The notes below the pieces were generated by a model. The model was not told the DNA's origin. It saw nothing but the letters and a program-made list of their open reading frames with translations, and did not search any database. A stretch of 64,000 nucleotides of DNA from Davidsoniella eucalypti. Lineage: Eukaryota; Ascomycota; Sordariomycetes; Microascales; Ceratocystidaceae. This document shows positions 10,152 to 21,224 of this stretch, piece by piece. The stretch spans positions 62,001-126,000 of the forward strand of contig RMBW01000045.1 in assembly GCA_004009845.1 (NCBI GenBank), written 5' to 3'. Every line of letters begins with the position of its first letter. Within the stretch, counting starts at the first letter, position 1. The translations under genes were made by a program, and so were the position numbers.

Positions 10152-11800
10152 TTACGAGTAAACAGCCTTCTGATCTGCTGGGTATCTACTAGCGGCTGAA
10201 TCAGAGCCGACTGGGGCGAATCCTGGAGTAGTCGGTGGGCTAACTGTATCTGCCTTCTTCAAAGCATCAAGTAGTTTCAGTGCACTCTGAGGCCAGGCAA
10301 GTCTATGCGCTCCTTCAGACTCTCCACGGATGATCTTGTCAACGCCTAGTGGGCGGCCGTAGAAAGCGGCATTAGCCTCCTTGCGCTCGACAATGACAGT
10401 GCCGTCAACCTGCACACCAGCATAGAAGCCCTTGCTCTTAACGTATGAGAACACAGGCTTTAGAGCACCCGCATTCTCCTTTTTCGGTTGGCCCTGCTTC
10501 AAGTTTTCACTTGAGAGTGCAGTCGCGCCGGGAGAGCCCACGCCTGCGCCAACATGTGTTGCAGAAGCAGCTGCAGTCATAGTTGTGGGTGTACCCGGCT
10601 TCATCTCCTCCGACCCGCTTTCGCCGCGGGCACCGGCTCCAGCACCAACCTGAGCACCACCACCAGCTCCAAAGGGGCCAGCTGCCACGGCGACTTCGGG
10701 ACCGAGACTTACGCGTGTGCGCAAAAAGGCAGCTAGGGCAGCGGGGCTATTGATGACAAGCACACAGTCGTAAATCTCCAAGCCGATGAGGAATCCACCG
10801 CCGAGAGAGGCGACTTGGATCCCGGAAGGAGGACTCCAGGTACCATCCGGCAGGCGAGCTACTAGAACACCAGAGCCAGTAGTCCCGGCAACTTGGAAGC
10901 CAGCGCGCACAGCAGTAAAGACGACAATTCCGACAGCGTTGGAGATGACCTTGGAAGGAATCTTGATCAAAGCCTTATTCTTTTCCTTCGTTGGCTTGCC
11001 ATCAGGCCCCTCGACAGGCTTGTCGACGACGACGCCGCTCTCTGTAGTAACATATATTAGTAGCTATCCAAGCTGCTGGGAAGATATATAGATAACTTAC
11101 TTGTGAAACTGATCAAGATTTCAGCAGCCTTATCGCATTCCTTGTCTAGGGTCGTAGGGAGGAAGCTCTGGACACCCATCTTATTGGCAAAGTTGTTGAT
11201 GGGCTGTGCGGCCTTTTCGCCGAATTGGTGTAGTTTCTTTCCCCATTTCGAGAATGACGATCCCTTGTTTTCAGCAGCAGCTTCTTCTTTTGCTACATGC
11301 GCTGTAGTAGAAGCGACAGGGGGAACATACGAATCAGGAATTGGGTGTTCGGGAGTGTGAATAGCACCAGCAATAGGAAGAGCAGCAGCTGCAGAAGAAG
11401 CAGAGGACTGTGACATAGCGGTTGATGGGATTGGATGGCCTCGAAATGGGTGTGTCTGCGCTGCTTCAGCTGGGTTATACGCCGGAATGCCGGAGCTATA
11501 TGCAGGCAGGTCAGACTTCTCTGCTGGGACCGCACTAGACGAATCACCTGCGGGCTCTTGGTATGGAGGTGGGCCACCAACCGATGATGAGTAGTACGCT
11601 GATTCACTAGCAGCCTCAGCGGCCTTGGCTTCAGCGGCGCTCATGGGTTGCTTTTGCTGGGATGGCGGGGGGCCCGGGGGAGGAGGAGGATAGTATGTGG
11701 CGTTGGTGGACGGCTGAGCTTCCAAAAGCTCGGTATTCGGGGGTGGAGGGAAATAAGGGACGCCGGCCTCGGCAGCCTTCTTAGCAGCAGAATCAGACAT
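10152..11800 (-). CDS. SYLF-domain protein (Ysc84/SH3YL1-like) with proline-rich PPxY N-terminus
   Basis: Two exons, 11800-11101 and 11041-10152, are separated by a 59-nt intron and sum to 530 codons (529 aa). Residues 1-115 are Pro/Tyr-rich with YFPPPP, YYPPPPPGPPP and a PPPY motif at 77-80. The SYLF (DUF500) lipid-binding domain begins near residue 225 and shows GIVVFTAVRAGFQVAG, GSGVLVARLPDGTW and SLGGGFLIGLEIYD. It is interrupted by about 70 residues of Gly/Ala/Thr-rich sequence before its second half (VFSYVKSKGFYAGVQVDGTV). SYLF proteins bind phosphoinositides and act with actin in endocytosis (Ysc84/Lsb3 in yeast). No SH3 domain is present here. ATG 11800 begins the conserved MSDSAAKKAAEAGVPYFPPP; upstream in-frame codons look like leader. 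Confidence 0.9.
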
Positions 11801-12954
11801 GGTAAAAATGGGTTGGCTTGTGATAGTCTGTACGATAGTTGTTGAGTGGAAGTGGTGTATGTAATGAAATAACAGGTGCTCTACGAGAATGAGGGGCAGC
11901 AAGCAGACTATTTATCTATGCTGCATCTGCTGATGACGTCTTCCCGCCTTAGGGACATCAGAACAAGCATTGAACCACATACCAATAATATATCATATTT
12001 CCACTCATCAATGCAAACAAAAGCGGTTAGCCGGCACATATAATCCACATGCTAGTACTATGAGCTGCTCCCTCCAAGACCATTCCCAAAGTTCTAGCTA
12101 GTTGTGGCGTGGTCGTTTGCCTCTGCCCGCAAGTCTACGCGGGCCATCTCTAGAACCGGGCTCGTGAAGTCTCTATTTGTAGACTCGCATGCTCTCGCTT
12201 ACTAGATACACAAGAACTCAATAATGACTCTAGCGGTACCCACGTATTGCGTCGATGCAAAACTGGTTGCGATATACTGGCATCAGACAGGGTCGCTTCG
12301 CCTCACTCAGACGTCATTCTGCGGTCCTGGCGCGCCTTACTACACTTGGGTTAGGCAGTAGGTTTGGAAGCTTGGGTAGAAGGGCTTAAGTAATGGAGTC
12401 AATAACCCTGTTGATGACATGATTAGGGTCCAGAATAAGCTCAAAGAAACCCCTCCTTCTATCCCACCCAGGGTTTACACCATTCTACGGAAACCCTAGC
12501 CTTGACAATGCCTACTTCCTTTCAAAGACAGATCACGTCGGACATCATCATAGGCTACACTAAGCTTATTGATTTGCGGGCTTCAGAATGGCGAGCTCCG
12601 GCCTCCCTAGCAGCCCCGGAGACTTTATTTGTTTTGAACATACTAAAAAATGCTAGCAGTGCCTGGCTTATCTCTGAAAGGGCTCGGGGGTCCGATCGGT
12701 TGTGTGTGATGGGACTTACTCGGCTAGGCTACTGAATGATTGTGTGATTAGGTACAGTAATAAATGGGAATGGATGCCCAGGTTGCGTTGCTCAGTGCAA
12801 GCTGGACCCTCAACAGCAAACAATTAGAAAATAGTGCCTTGACAAGCCCGCATCCTTAAGAATCTTGCTGTCCGTTCTGAAAAAAGCTTCTTTTACTCTT
12901 TATATATACTCTTTATATACTAAAATATAGCTAGGCATTCGATTTATTCATTAT
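11801..12954. other. Divergent intergenic region (SYLF / FSH1)
   Basis: About 1.15 kb separates divergent starts. No coding signature is seen; the plus ORF at 12502-12735 has no family features. A tandem 13-nt duplication with TATA-like cores lies at its right end and is listed separately. Confidence 0.55.
12895..12920 (+). promoter_or_regulatory. Tandem TATA-like 13-mer ahead of the FSH1-type gene
   Basis: Two adjacent copies of ACTCTTTATATA(T/C) occupy 12895-12907 and 12908-12920, ending 34 bp before ATG 12955. Each copy carries a TTTATATA core, so they may act as alternative TATA elements. The duplication is seen directly; the promoter role is inferred. Confidence 0.45.
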
Positions 12955-13824
12955 ATGCAAGCCATACAGCCAGTCATGACTATCAACACCGCTAACCCTA
13001 ATGAGGACGACCTAGCCAAGCCCCGCATCTTGTGTTTACATGGCGGCGGCGTCAATGGCGAGATCTTCCGCATGCAATCGCGGTGCTTCATCACCGCACT
13101 GGCGCCGTATTTCCGGCTTGTCTTTGTCGACGCGCCGTATGAATGCGCGCCACACTACGCCATCATCGAAGTCTACGGAGACATGGGCCCGTTCCGCCGT
13201 TGGCTGCGTTGGCTGCCGGAGCACCCCGAGCTCACGGCCGAGAAGACATGTGACCAGATCACGGCGGCTTTGAACGGCGCTATGGCTGCCGATCCGGGAA
13301 CGGGTCCCTGGGTTGGACTTTTTGGCTTCAGCCAAGGCTCTAAGCTGGCATCTAGCATTTTATTTACTCAACAGGCTTTACGCGAAACGCTAGGCCGCCG
13401 GGCTACGTCGTGGGATTTCCGGTTTGGTGTCATGATGGCTGGATCGGCACCGCCTGTTAGTCTCGACATGCGCATTAAGCCGCCACCGGGTATCGATACG
13501 GCGGACAAGCTGGGCTTCTCCTTTGACCACTGGCCCGATGTGCCAACGGGAGACCCTGACGAACCGAGTAGCCATTTGATCCGGACACCGAGCATTCATA
13601 TCCTCGGTCTCCAAGATCCCGGCCTTCCTCGACACCGTGTGCTCATGAACAACTACTCGGAGCCCGGCTCCGCACAGCTCATCGAGTGGGATGGAGACCA
13701 CCGTGTTCCAATTGCTCGGGCAGATGTAGAAGTTATGTCCAACGCAATTCTAGCGGTGGCTGAGAAGACGGGAGCTTTGCCACCTAGCCCCGATGGTCCA
13801 AGAAAGGTCAAGACCTTTTTCTAG
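12955..13824 (+). CDS. FSH1-family serine hydrolase
   Basis: A single exon encodes 289 aa, close to the usual size of this alpha/beta-hydrolase family. The oxyanion strand RILCLHGGGVNGEIF is at 24-38 and the nucleophile elbow GFSQGS has Ser126. A later GLQDPGL supplies Asp221 and GDHRVP supplies His249, completing a catalytic triad. FSH proteins (Fsh1-3 in yeast; LovG-like thioesterases in polyketide clusters) hydrolyse esters or thioesters, but the substrate cannot be predicted. No polyketide synthase or other cluster gene is nearby, so a stand-alone housekeeping-type esterase is more likely than a cluster thioesterase. A second in-frame Met at residue 8 is an alternative start. Confidence 0.92.
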   Translation: MQAIQPVMTINTANPNEDDLAKPRILCLHGGGVNGEIFRMQSRCFITALAPYFRLVFVDAPYECAPHYAIIEVYGDMGPFRRWLRWLPEHPELTAEKTCDQITAALNGAMAADPGTGPWVGLFGFSQGSKLASSILFTQQALRETLGRRATSWDFRFGVMMAGSAPPVSLDMRIKPPPGIDTADKLGFSFDHWPDVPTGDPDEPSSHLIRTPSIHILGLQDPGLPRHRVLMNNYSEPGSAQLIEWDGDHRVPIARADVEVMSNAILAVAEKTGALPPSPDGPRKVKTFF

Positions 13825-16800
13825 ACGTGCTAAAAGCTGAGGGAAACCGGGCCGACTGAAAGATTGGAAATGCATCGTCGTGTTTCCTTTAGGTTCTCTA
13901 TAGCGTTCTAAGGCTTAAGTACACATGGTCTTCCCTACCAGCTGTTCTATTTTTCCCTACTTTGCCCTCTTTGTTTCGAAGCCATATGTAGCTTATTTTG
14001 CCTATGTACGACTTTCCTGGCTCCAGTAGCAAAACGACGCTAAGAAAAGTTACCCGCAGAAACTTTAAAAAAAAAAAAACATAATTCGGCCTAATATCGC
14101 TATTTGCCAAATATCCTACAAGTGTACTCTGTCTTTTGCTCTAAGCCAAATTCAATGATCAAAAAAGCTCTGTTTCTCCCGTGATAATCCTAAGAATATC
14201 AATGAGACTTGAAATAGACGAATAAAAGAAAATTAGCACCCAGATCGTAACACTGATCCACTTCATCGCATCCTGGCTTCTGACTCAAAGACGATCGCGG
14301 AGCCCGCAGGATCGTGAGATCTGAACTGCGTGGACCCAATGGGCAAGTTTAGATGTACTGTACAGATATAGGGACAAATAGCAGCATAACAGGGTCTAGG
14401 GCTTCTTTTTAGTGCTTGGTGCTGGATGCTAAATACTGGACCGCGATATATTAGTACAGCTAAAACTCTATAGGATATCTTCATAGCTCTGTAGCTCCAT
14501 AAGATTAATGAATTAAAAAAAAATCTATAGGGGAAGCATTCCTTCGCATGTTTTCTCCTTGTTTGTTTTTCTGCTAGGCTGAGAATAGATCACGCAAGCA
14601 TGTGCAAAAAAGCTTTTGTCCGTAATGGAAATGAAAACAAATTTTCCGTTTTGCTCTTGGCGGCCATGATGGATGGCCGCATCTGCTCCGGATATCATTG
14701 TGTACTTTTTAGTTATTCTTGATTGGCTGGACTTTAAGCACGTCTTCGTTGGCTTTTGGATGCAAATTACTAGTGCAGCTTTGCTTATGATATTAATATA
14801 ACATCATATGTAGAAATGATAGAATAGGATACGTTGAATCATCACCACTAGTACATCAATATGCATGTTCCCTGATTGCATCAAAACGGCCATCTGACTT
14901 TGATCTAGACGGAGCCATACTTATGGGCACCGTCATGATGCGGGCATATCAAGCAAATAGCAAATGCCTGCCCGCCACGTCTTTGGCCCCTTTTACAGGC
15001 TAATCAAGGCTGGTAACGAGCCATTGGAACACCCCCCATTGGTGATCTGCAGATATGCCTATAGAAAATCTTTGTACAGATGTGTCTTTCAGACTTTACA
15101 GTCCTGGCGTTCTGGACCGGCGACACTATCATGCAGAGTATCAGCGGCATTGACCCCCCTCGTCCACTGGTCTCGCCTAAGCAGATGTGCCCAGTAGCAT
15201 GGCCAACGCATCTCTGTCTCATTGTAAGGCCTGTCTGCAGATGACTATCTGTAGCTGCAATGTATATGTATTCACTATAGTCTGCGACCTGTCAGCTTCT
15301 GGACATCTGCAGTTTGGCCTTCATGCATTCAGCCGTAAAGAACTGCCTGGCGTATTCGTATAGCCAACTTTTGGGTTGATAGCGTTAGCTCTCTTCATCA
15401 GAATGCGGTTGTCGACGGAGGTGGAGGATCAGACAGCCGGCTTGGATCCAGCCTGTTTTCACTGCAGGCTACGCTAGGATTCAGCGTTCCGTTTTATAAA
15501 GGTGTCTATTTGAATTTGCCTAAGATCCGCCCATATGCCCGTTTGCCCCTCTATAAATATGAAAGAAAAGCCATTGGCCTCTGCTAGTGAGTCAATTGGA
15601 TTCTGCTGCTGATTCTTCATAATCAATGAGCCTTTTGTGACTCTAGCTCCCTTCAATGGACGAGGATGGCGATGGCAAAAGAGATGGTGATAAACAAAGC
15701 TATCGATCCATTTCCTTTTTTACTGTTAGGCTTGGCAATATCCTTCGCTAGAGCTTCAAGAATTTCCGCAAATTAGCCCACTTTGGCCCGCCCCGCTTTG
15801 ACCATATTTGTATGCATTTTCCAGCGATCCATCTATTGCGGTATTGCAAAGACGCTGGTATTATTTGGCTCTAACGCAGACTTTCCGGGTACTTTTGATG
15901 CCCCGCCATCTTTAGTATAGAGCTCCCTCCAGGTACATTCCCGCCTAGCCATCAATGAAATTTGAATGCGACGGTGCCTCGTTGAAACCATTTTGGTTGT
16001 GTTGGTAGGATCCAGGACGGCTTGGAACAACAGTTGTAGTTGTAAGCTACGGCTTTGGGAAGCAAGCTGTTGCATTTCGATTTTGTTCGCAGGATATCGA
16101 GCCATATACGCCGGTTTTGGGAGACTTTGCGTTCTTTGGAAGGCAATATGATACCATTGACAAATACACATACAGTATCCATTGTCCATTGTCAGCATGG
16201 AATATAATGGAGAACGCAGTAGTGTGATACATATGGATAACAGAAACAGAAGCTACCCCGCCGATGGGCTCCGGGTACAGCGTATCAGAGACGTCGCTAA
16301 ATGGGGATAATGCTTTCTTAGCCCACCGTTCAGCTAGGAAGGGCATCTTGACGGGCAAATCGCTTGTGCCCATACAAGAAGCTTCCCAGTCTCACCGCAT
16401 TCATTGCCTGCATTCACGTTGCAGTCAGTCATTGTTATCACTGAAGCTCCGCCTACGCCTGCCATCCTGAACAGCCCGCCTCCTCACAACCAATGGATGG
16501 CAACGTAACCCCACCGTACTGTGTGCTCCTGCGTTTTGCCGTTTGTTGTTGTTGCCGTTTACGCTCTCGCCTGAAGCCACATATGAGGGGCTCTTCCTGA
16601 CTAAGACGCCGCTGCCTTTCCACCGAAAAAAAGTACTTATATCACCTGCTGGTCAACTTCCGTTTCCTTCTCTTCTTTCTTTCTTTTTTCTCTATCCCTT
16701 GTGATTTCAAAACTCTGCATTACACCAGCTTCCCATTTCACACATTTTCTGTCCCTTTTCTCTTCCCTTTGTCCAGACGTTGATCGTTTTTTGGACTTTG

Positions 16801-16897
16801 TGTTGATTTTTTTTGGTTGCTAGTTTTGTTATCCTGCAAGGCTAACTTTCTTTGCTTTACATCTCCTCCCACTTCACAACATCCACAAACCGCAGCT
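13825..16897. other. 3-kb intergenic region ahead of MET6
   Basis: This plus-strand spacer separates the FSH1-type stop from MET6. Minus ORFs at 15833-16373 and a plus ORF at 14964 show no recognisable domains, lack matching splice structure and are not supported. From about 16600 the strand becomes strongly pyrimidine-rich and leads into MET6. The rest shows nothing I can name. Confidence 0.55.
16616..16890 (+). promoter_or_regulatory. Pyrimidine-rich promoter/leader of MET6
   Basis: The 270 bp before the MET6 ATG are dominated by C/T runs (for example 16670-16700 and 16738-16770) on the coding strand. Such CT-rich tracts are typical of core promoters of highly expressed fungal housekeeping genes and surround the transcription start. 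The exact start site cannot be read from the sequence. Confidence 0.5.
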
Positions 16898-19266
16898 ATG
16901 GTCCAGTCCGCTGTTCTCGGTTTCCCTCGTATGGGTGTCTTGAGAGACCTCAAGAAGGCTACCGAAGCTTGTAAGTTTGATCCTGCCCATAGTCAATACA
17001 CCCTTCTCTTGATACATGTTACTAACTTTTATGCTTAGACTGGGGTGGCAAGATCTCTCAGGCTGACCTTCTGACTGAGGCCAAGCGTCTGCGTCTCGCC
17101 CACTGGAAGATCCAGAAGGATGCCGGCGTTGATATCATTCCCAGCAACGACTTTGCTCTGTACGACCAGGTCCTGTCCCACATCCAGGACTTCGGTGCCG
17201 TCCCTGAGCGCTACACTGTCAACAACCTGGACCCCATTGACCAGTACTTTGCCATGGGCCGTGGTCACCAGAAGGAGGGTGTCGATGTTCCTTCGCTGGA
17301 GATGGTCAAGTGGTTTGACTCCAACTACCACTACGTGAAGCCTACTCTTCAGGATAACCAGACTTTCAAGCTGACTGGGTCTCCCAAGGCTGTCAACGAG
17401 TACAAGGAGGCTAAGGAGGCTGGCATCGAGACCCGCCCCGTTCTGGTTGGTCCCGTCTCTTTCCTGCACCTGGGTAAGGCCGACCGTGGCCAGACCGTCG
17501 ATCCCATCGACCTGCTAGAGAAGCTGCTGCCCGTCTACGAGCAGCTGCTGACCCAGCTGAAGGCTGCTGGTGCCAAGACCGTTCAGATTGATGAGCCCGT
17601 CTTGGTCTTTGACCTGCCTGCCAAGACCAAGGCTGCCTTCGGCCCTGCTTACGAGAAACTCGCTTCTCTGGGCGACAAGATCCCCAAGCTGGTCTTCACT
17701 ACCTACTTCGGTGACATTGTCCACAACCTAGCTCTCGTCCCCAAGGACATCCACGCTCTACACATTGACCTAGTTCGCAACCCCGAGCAACTTGATACCG
17801 TTCTGGCCGCCCTGGGCCCCAAGACTATCCTATCTATCGGTGTTGTTGACGGTCGTAACATCTGGAAGACCAACCTGAAGAAGGCCATCGAGATCTCCGA
17901 GACTGCTATCCAGAAGCTTGGCAAGGAGCGCGTCATTGTTGCTACCTCTTCTTCTCTGCTACACACACCCCACACTCTTGCTAGCGAGAAGAAGCTGGAC
18001 GCTGAAATCGCTGACTGGTTCTCGTTTGCTTCCGAGAAGGTTGTCGAAATTGCTGTCATTGCCAAGGCCGTCACTGAGGGCCCTGCTGCTGTCCGCGAGC
18101 AGCTTGAGGCTAACGCCAAATCTATGCAGGCTCGCGCTACCTCCAAGCTAACCAACGACCCTGAGGTCAAGGCCCGCCAGGCTGCCATCACACCCGCTGA
18201 CTACAACCGCAAGTCTGAGTTCCCCGTTCGTATTGCCCAGCAGGAGGCTAAGCTCAAGCTGCCTCTCTTCCCCACCACCACTATCGGCTCTTTCCCCCAG
18301 ACCAAGGAGATTCGTGTTCAGCGCAACAAGTTCACCAAGGCCGAGATCACTGAGGCCGAGTACGACAAGTTTATTGAGGCTGAGATCGAGAGCTGCGTCA
18401 AGATCCAGGAGGAGCTTGGTCTCGATGTCTTTGTCCACGGAGAGCCGGAGCGCAACGACATGGTTCAGTACTTCGGTGAGAGACTCAAGGGTTACACCTT
18501 CACTACCCACGCTTGGGTTCAGTCTTACGGTTCTCGCTGCGTCCGTCCCCCGATCATTGTCGGTGACATCTCACGCCCTGCCCCCATGACTGTTAAGGAG
18601 TCCAAGTACGCTGTATCCATTTCCAGCAAGCCTATGAAGGGTATGCTGACTGGTCCCGTCACATGCTTGCGGTGGTCGTTCCCCCGTGACGATGTTCATC
18701 AGTCCGTCCAGGCTGAGCAGCTTGCTCTGGCTCTGCGCGATGAGGTTGTCGATCTTGAGAAGGCCGGCATTGATGTCATCCAGGTTGACGAGCCTGCTCT
18801 GCGTGAGGGTCTTCCTCTGCGCTCTGGCACTGAGCGTGATGCCTACCTGAAGTGGGCTGTCAACGCTTTCCGTCTGTCTACCACTGGTGTCGAGGACTCT
18901 ACTCAGATCCACTCTCACTTCTGCTACTCCGAGTTCCAGGACTTCTTCCACGCTATTGCTGCGCTAGATGCCGATGTTCTCTCTATCGAGAACTCCAAGT
19001 CTGACGCCAAACTGCTCAAGGTGTTCGTCGATGAGGCTTACCCCCGCCACATCGGTCCCGGTGTCTACGACATCCACTCTCCCCGTGTGCCCAGCACCGA
19101 GGAGATCAAGGGCCGCATCGGCGAGATGCTGCAGTACCTCAAGCCCGAGCAGCTGTGGATCGACCCTGACTGCGGTCTGAAGACCCGCCAGTGGAAGGAG
19201 ACCAAGGAGGCTCTGGCCAACATGGTCGCTGCCGCCAAGGCCTTCCGTGAGCAGTACAGCAAATAA
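16898..19266 (+). CDS. MET6: Cobalamin-independent methionine synthase (MetE/Met6)
   Basis: Two exons, 16898-16970 and 17039-19266, flank a 68-nt intron and total 767 codons (766 aa), the normal family length. The N-terminus MVQSAVLGFPRMGVLRDLKK and the N-terminal barrel are complete. In the C-terminal catalytic barrel, IGSFPQTKEIR, VHGEPERNDMV, IDVIQVDEPALREG, IHSHFCYSEF and DPDCGLKTR contain the substrate- and zinc-binding residues (the His and Cys of HSHFC and the Cys of DPDCG). The cytosolic enzyme transfers the methyl group of 5-methyltetrahydropteroyl-triglutamate to homocysteine to make methionine. Codon use is strongly biased to C-ending codons, unlike most neighbours, which fits high expression. 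Confidence 0.98.
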
Positions 19267-21224
19267 ATTGTACCTGGAGTCTGGTCAGCTAAGGTCTGCT
19301 AGCCAGGTCTTAACTTTCCTTTCGTTCTCTCTTCGTGAGAGCTATTCTTTCTTCTTACACCTATTTTATCACCTTTTGTTTTTCGGCATATTCATCTCTA
19401 ATGGAGTTGGCGACATTACGATCTCAACATCGATCCGTTGATTTAACACAGCGGCAGTTCTTGTCTTGTTTTTTTTTTATACTTTATCTTTTTGCGTTTT
19501 CTTATTATTTCTTCTTATGTCTTTTTTATTGCATTTAAAAGCGAGGGATGTACACGGATCATGGGAATTTATCAACTTAAACCGATCAGATATGACTTAC
19601 GATGGATCGGAATTCAACATAATAGAGGGCAAAGTTCATGGATGCTCTTGAAGAGCTAGAATCTTTGGCCCGGGATGCGCACGAGGAGGTTCCCATCAAC
19701 CGGGACTCCATGGTCTGTTACTCTCACACACAATACACAGAAAAATGGACTAGCCAGTGGGTAGCATGAAGAATGGTATATATCTGGGGCCATCCTGACT
19801 GGCTTGGGATAGGACTTGGCCAATATATTCTCGATATGTATCCGGCCACTGCTAGATTCCATGTAAATAGTTTGTTGTCGATCTTGGCCTGATTATCATA
19901 CCAATAACAGCTAGACGGCTATCAATACAAGACACCCGATTCAACTAGGGGTACAAAAAAGAATCTTTTGCCATAAAAGTGATCTCTGTGAATGAATCGC
20001 TCCATATAAAAAGTGAATGGGTGGCACAATGTGACCGGTTTGCTTGTTGGAGTACTTTGTGATGTCTTATGTGACAGGATGATCGGGACGTGGCATCGGA
20101 ATCCTGCATTAGTACGACTTGGTGCTAAGAAATTTCGCAAACGAACGTATTCAACTGCAGCTATGCCGTTTATAGAGGTGGCTGTGGGATGACCATAAGA
20201 TAGATGGCAATAGTTGTCGTACTAGAAAGCGGACTATCTGTCACATCCCTCGGAACTATGCATGTTCTGTCCTTTGAGTCATTGAAACATGGTAACCCTA
20301 TTGCTCACAAACCCTAAGTGTACTGATGTAAATATTGTTGTACTTGACTCAAATTGGTACAGCAAACATGAGTTACTGTCTAGATTCAGCCGGAATATTT
20401 CATTATGAACTTTCTAACGCCAAAGGGCTTGTTTCTCTAAACGTTAAAAAATCATCTGCTAGCTTGACTTACAATTCTTGAAATTGGAAATTTTGAGCGA
20501 GTACGTGTGATAGCGCTTGTTTAGACAACACTGAATCACATTCCAAGATCGATATAAAACAATAGTCTTATCAATGACGTCTCATTTCATATACGACCAT
20601 TGGGTTTAATTCCAAATAGAGCATCGCTTTAAGCATACAATCACTAGAAACTCGGAGTCGTTCTGGTTAGATCGAGAGAACTGCGTGGTAGAACTAGCAA
20701 GTGCTGATAGTCAAGGGCATAGGTTAAGTATATTTGTGACTTGTCACTTCTGTATCTGTCGAGCTAAGACAAGAAAACTAATGCGTAACAGCAGTGCCTG
20801 TATATATTGCTATCAAAACTTACTAGTACAGAGAAGAGTAAGAGGAGGGAGATAAGCAAGAAACTTGCTTCTTTGTACTTCGGTTACATGAACGATAAGG
20901 TGATGGAGAGAAACGGGGCGAAAAAAATCATCGCAAGAGACAAACTACTAATCTAGCAGAGCTGTGATGCTGTGTAAGCCTATTGGTACTTTTCTGACAG
21001 ACTGTCTGATGTGGTGGTTCGTTATGGGCTTCCATATTATTGTGAGAAGTTTTGTACACCGTAGTTCCATTTTTGTGTATATAAGCCCTGCCGTCTGCCC
21101 TCATTTTGTACGCTAGAGAAACGGGAGAATGTAGATGTAGAGCTCATAGTACCTAGCTTGTTTGATATCTGTTTCTTATTGTTCTTTATCATACCATCTT
21201 GATTGCTTTGTCTCTTCGACGAAC
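19267..21224. other. Intergenic between MET6 and the flavin monooxygenase
   Basis: About 1.96 kb of mostly AT-rich DNA follows MET6. The first 250 bp are T-rich and probably hold the MET6 3' UTR. A telomere-like ACCCTAA lies at 20311-20317. A TATA-like element at 21077-21085 sits about 140 bp before the next start. No gene is supported. Confidence 0.55.
21077..21085 (+). promoter_or_regulatory. TATA-like element of the flavin monooxygenase gene
   Basis: GTATATAAG lies 140 bp upstream of ATG 21225 and is the best TATA-like sequence in the region. The assignment is from sequence resemblance only. Confidence 0.35.

Noticed and set aside
15833..16373. Overlapping minus-strand ORFs of 121 and 108 aa
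   Set aside because: They have no family motif, do not join by splice sites, and lie upstream of MET6 in DNA of mixed composition.
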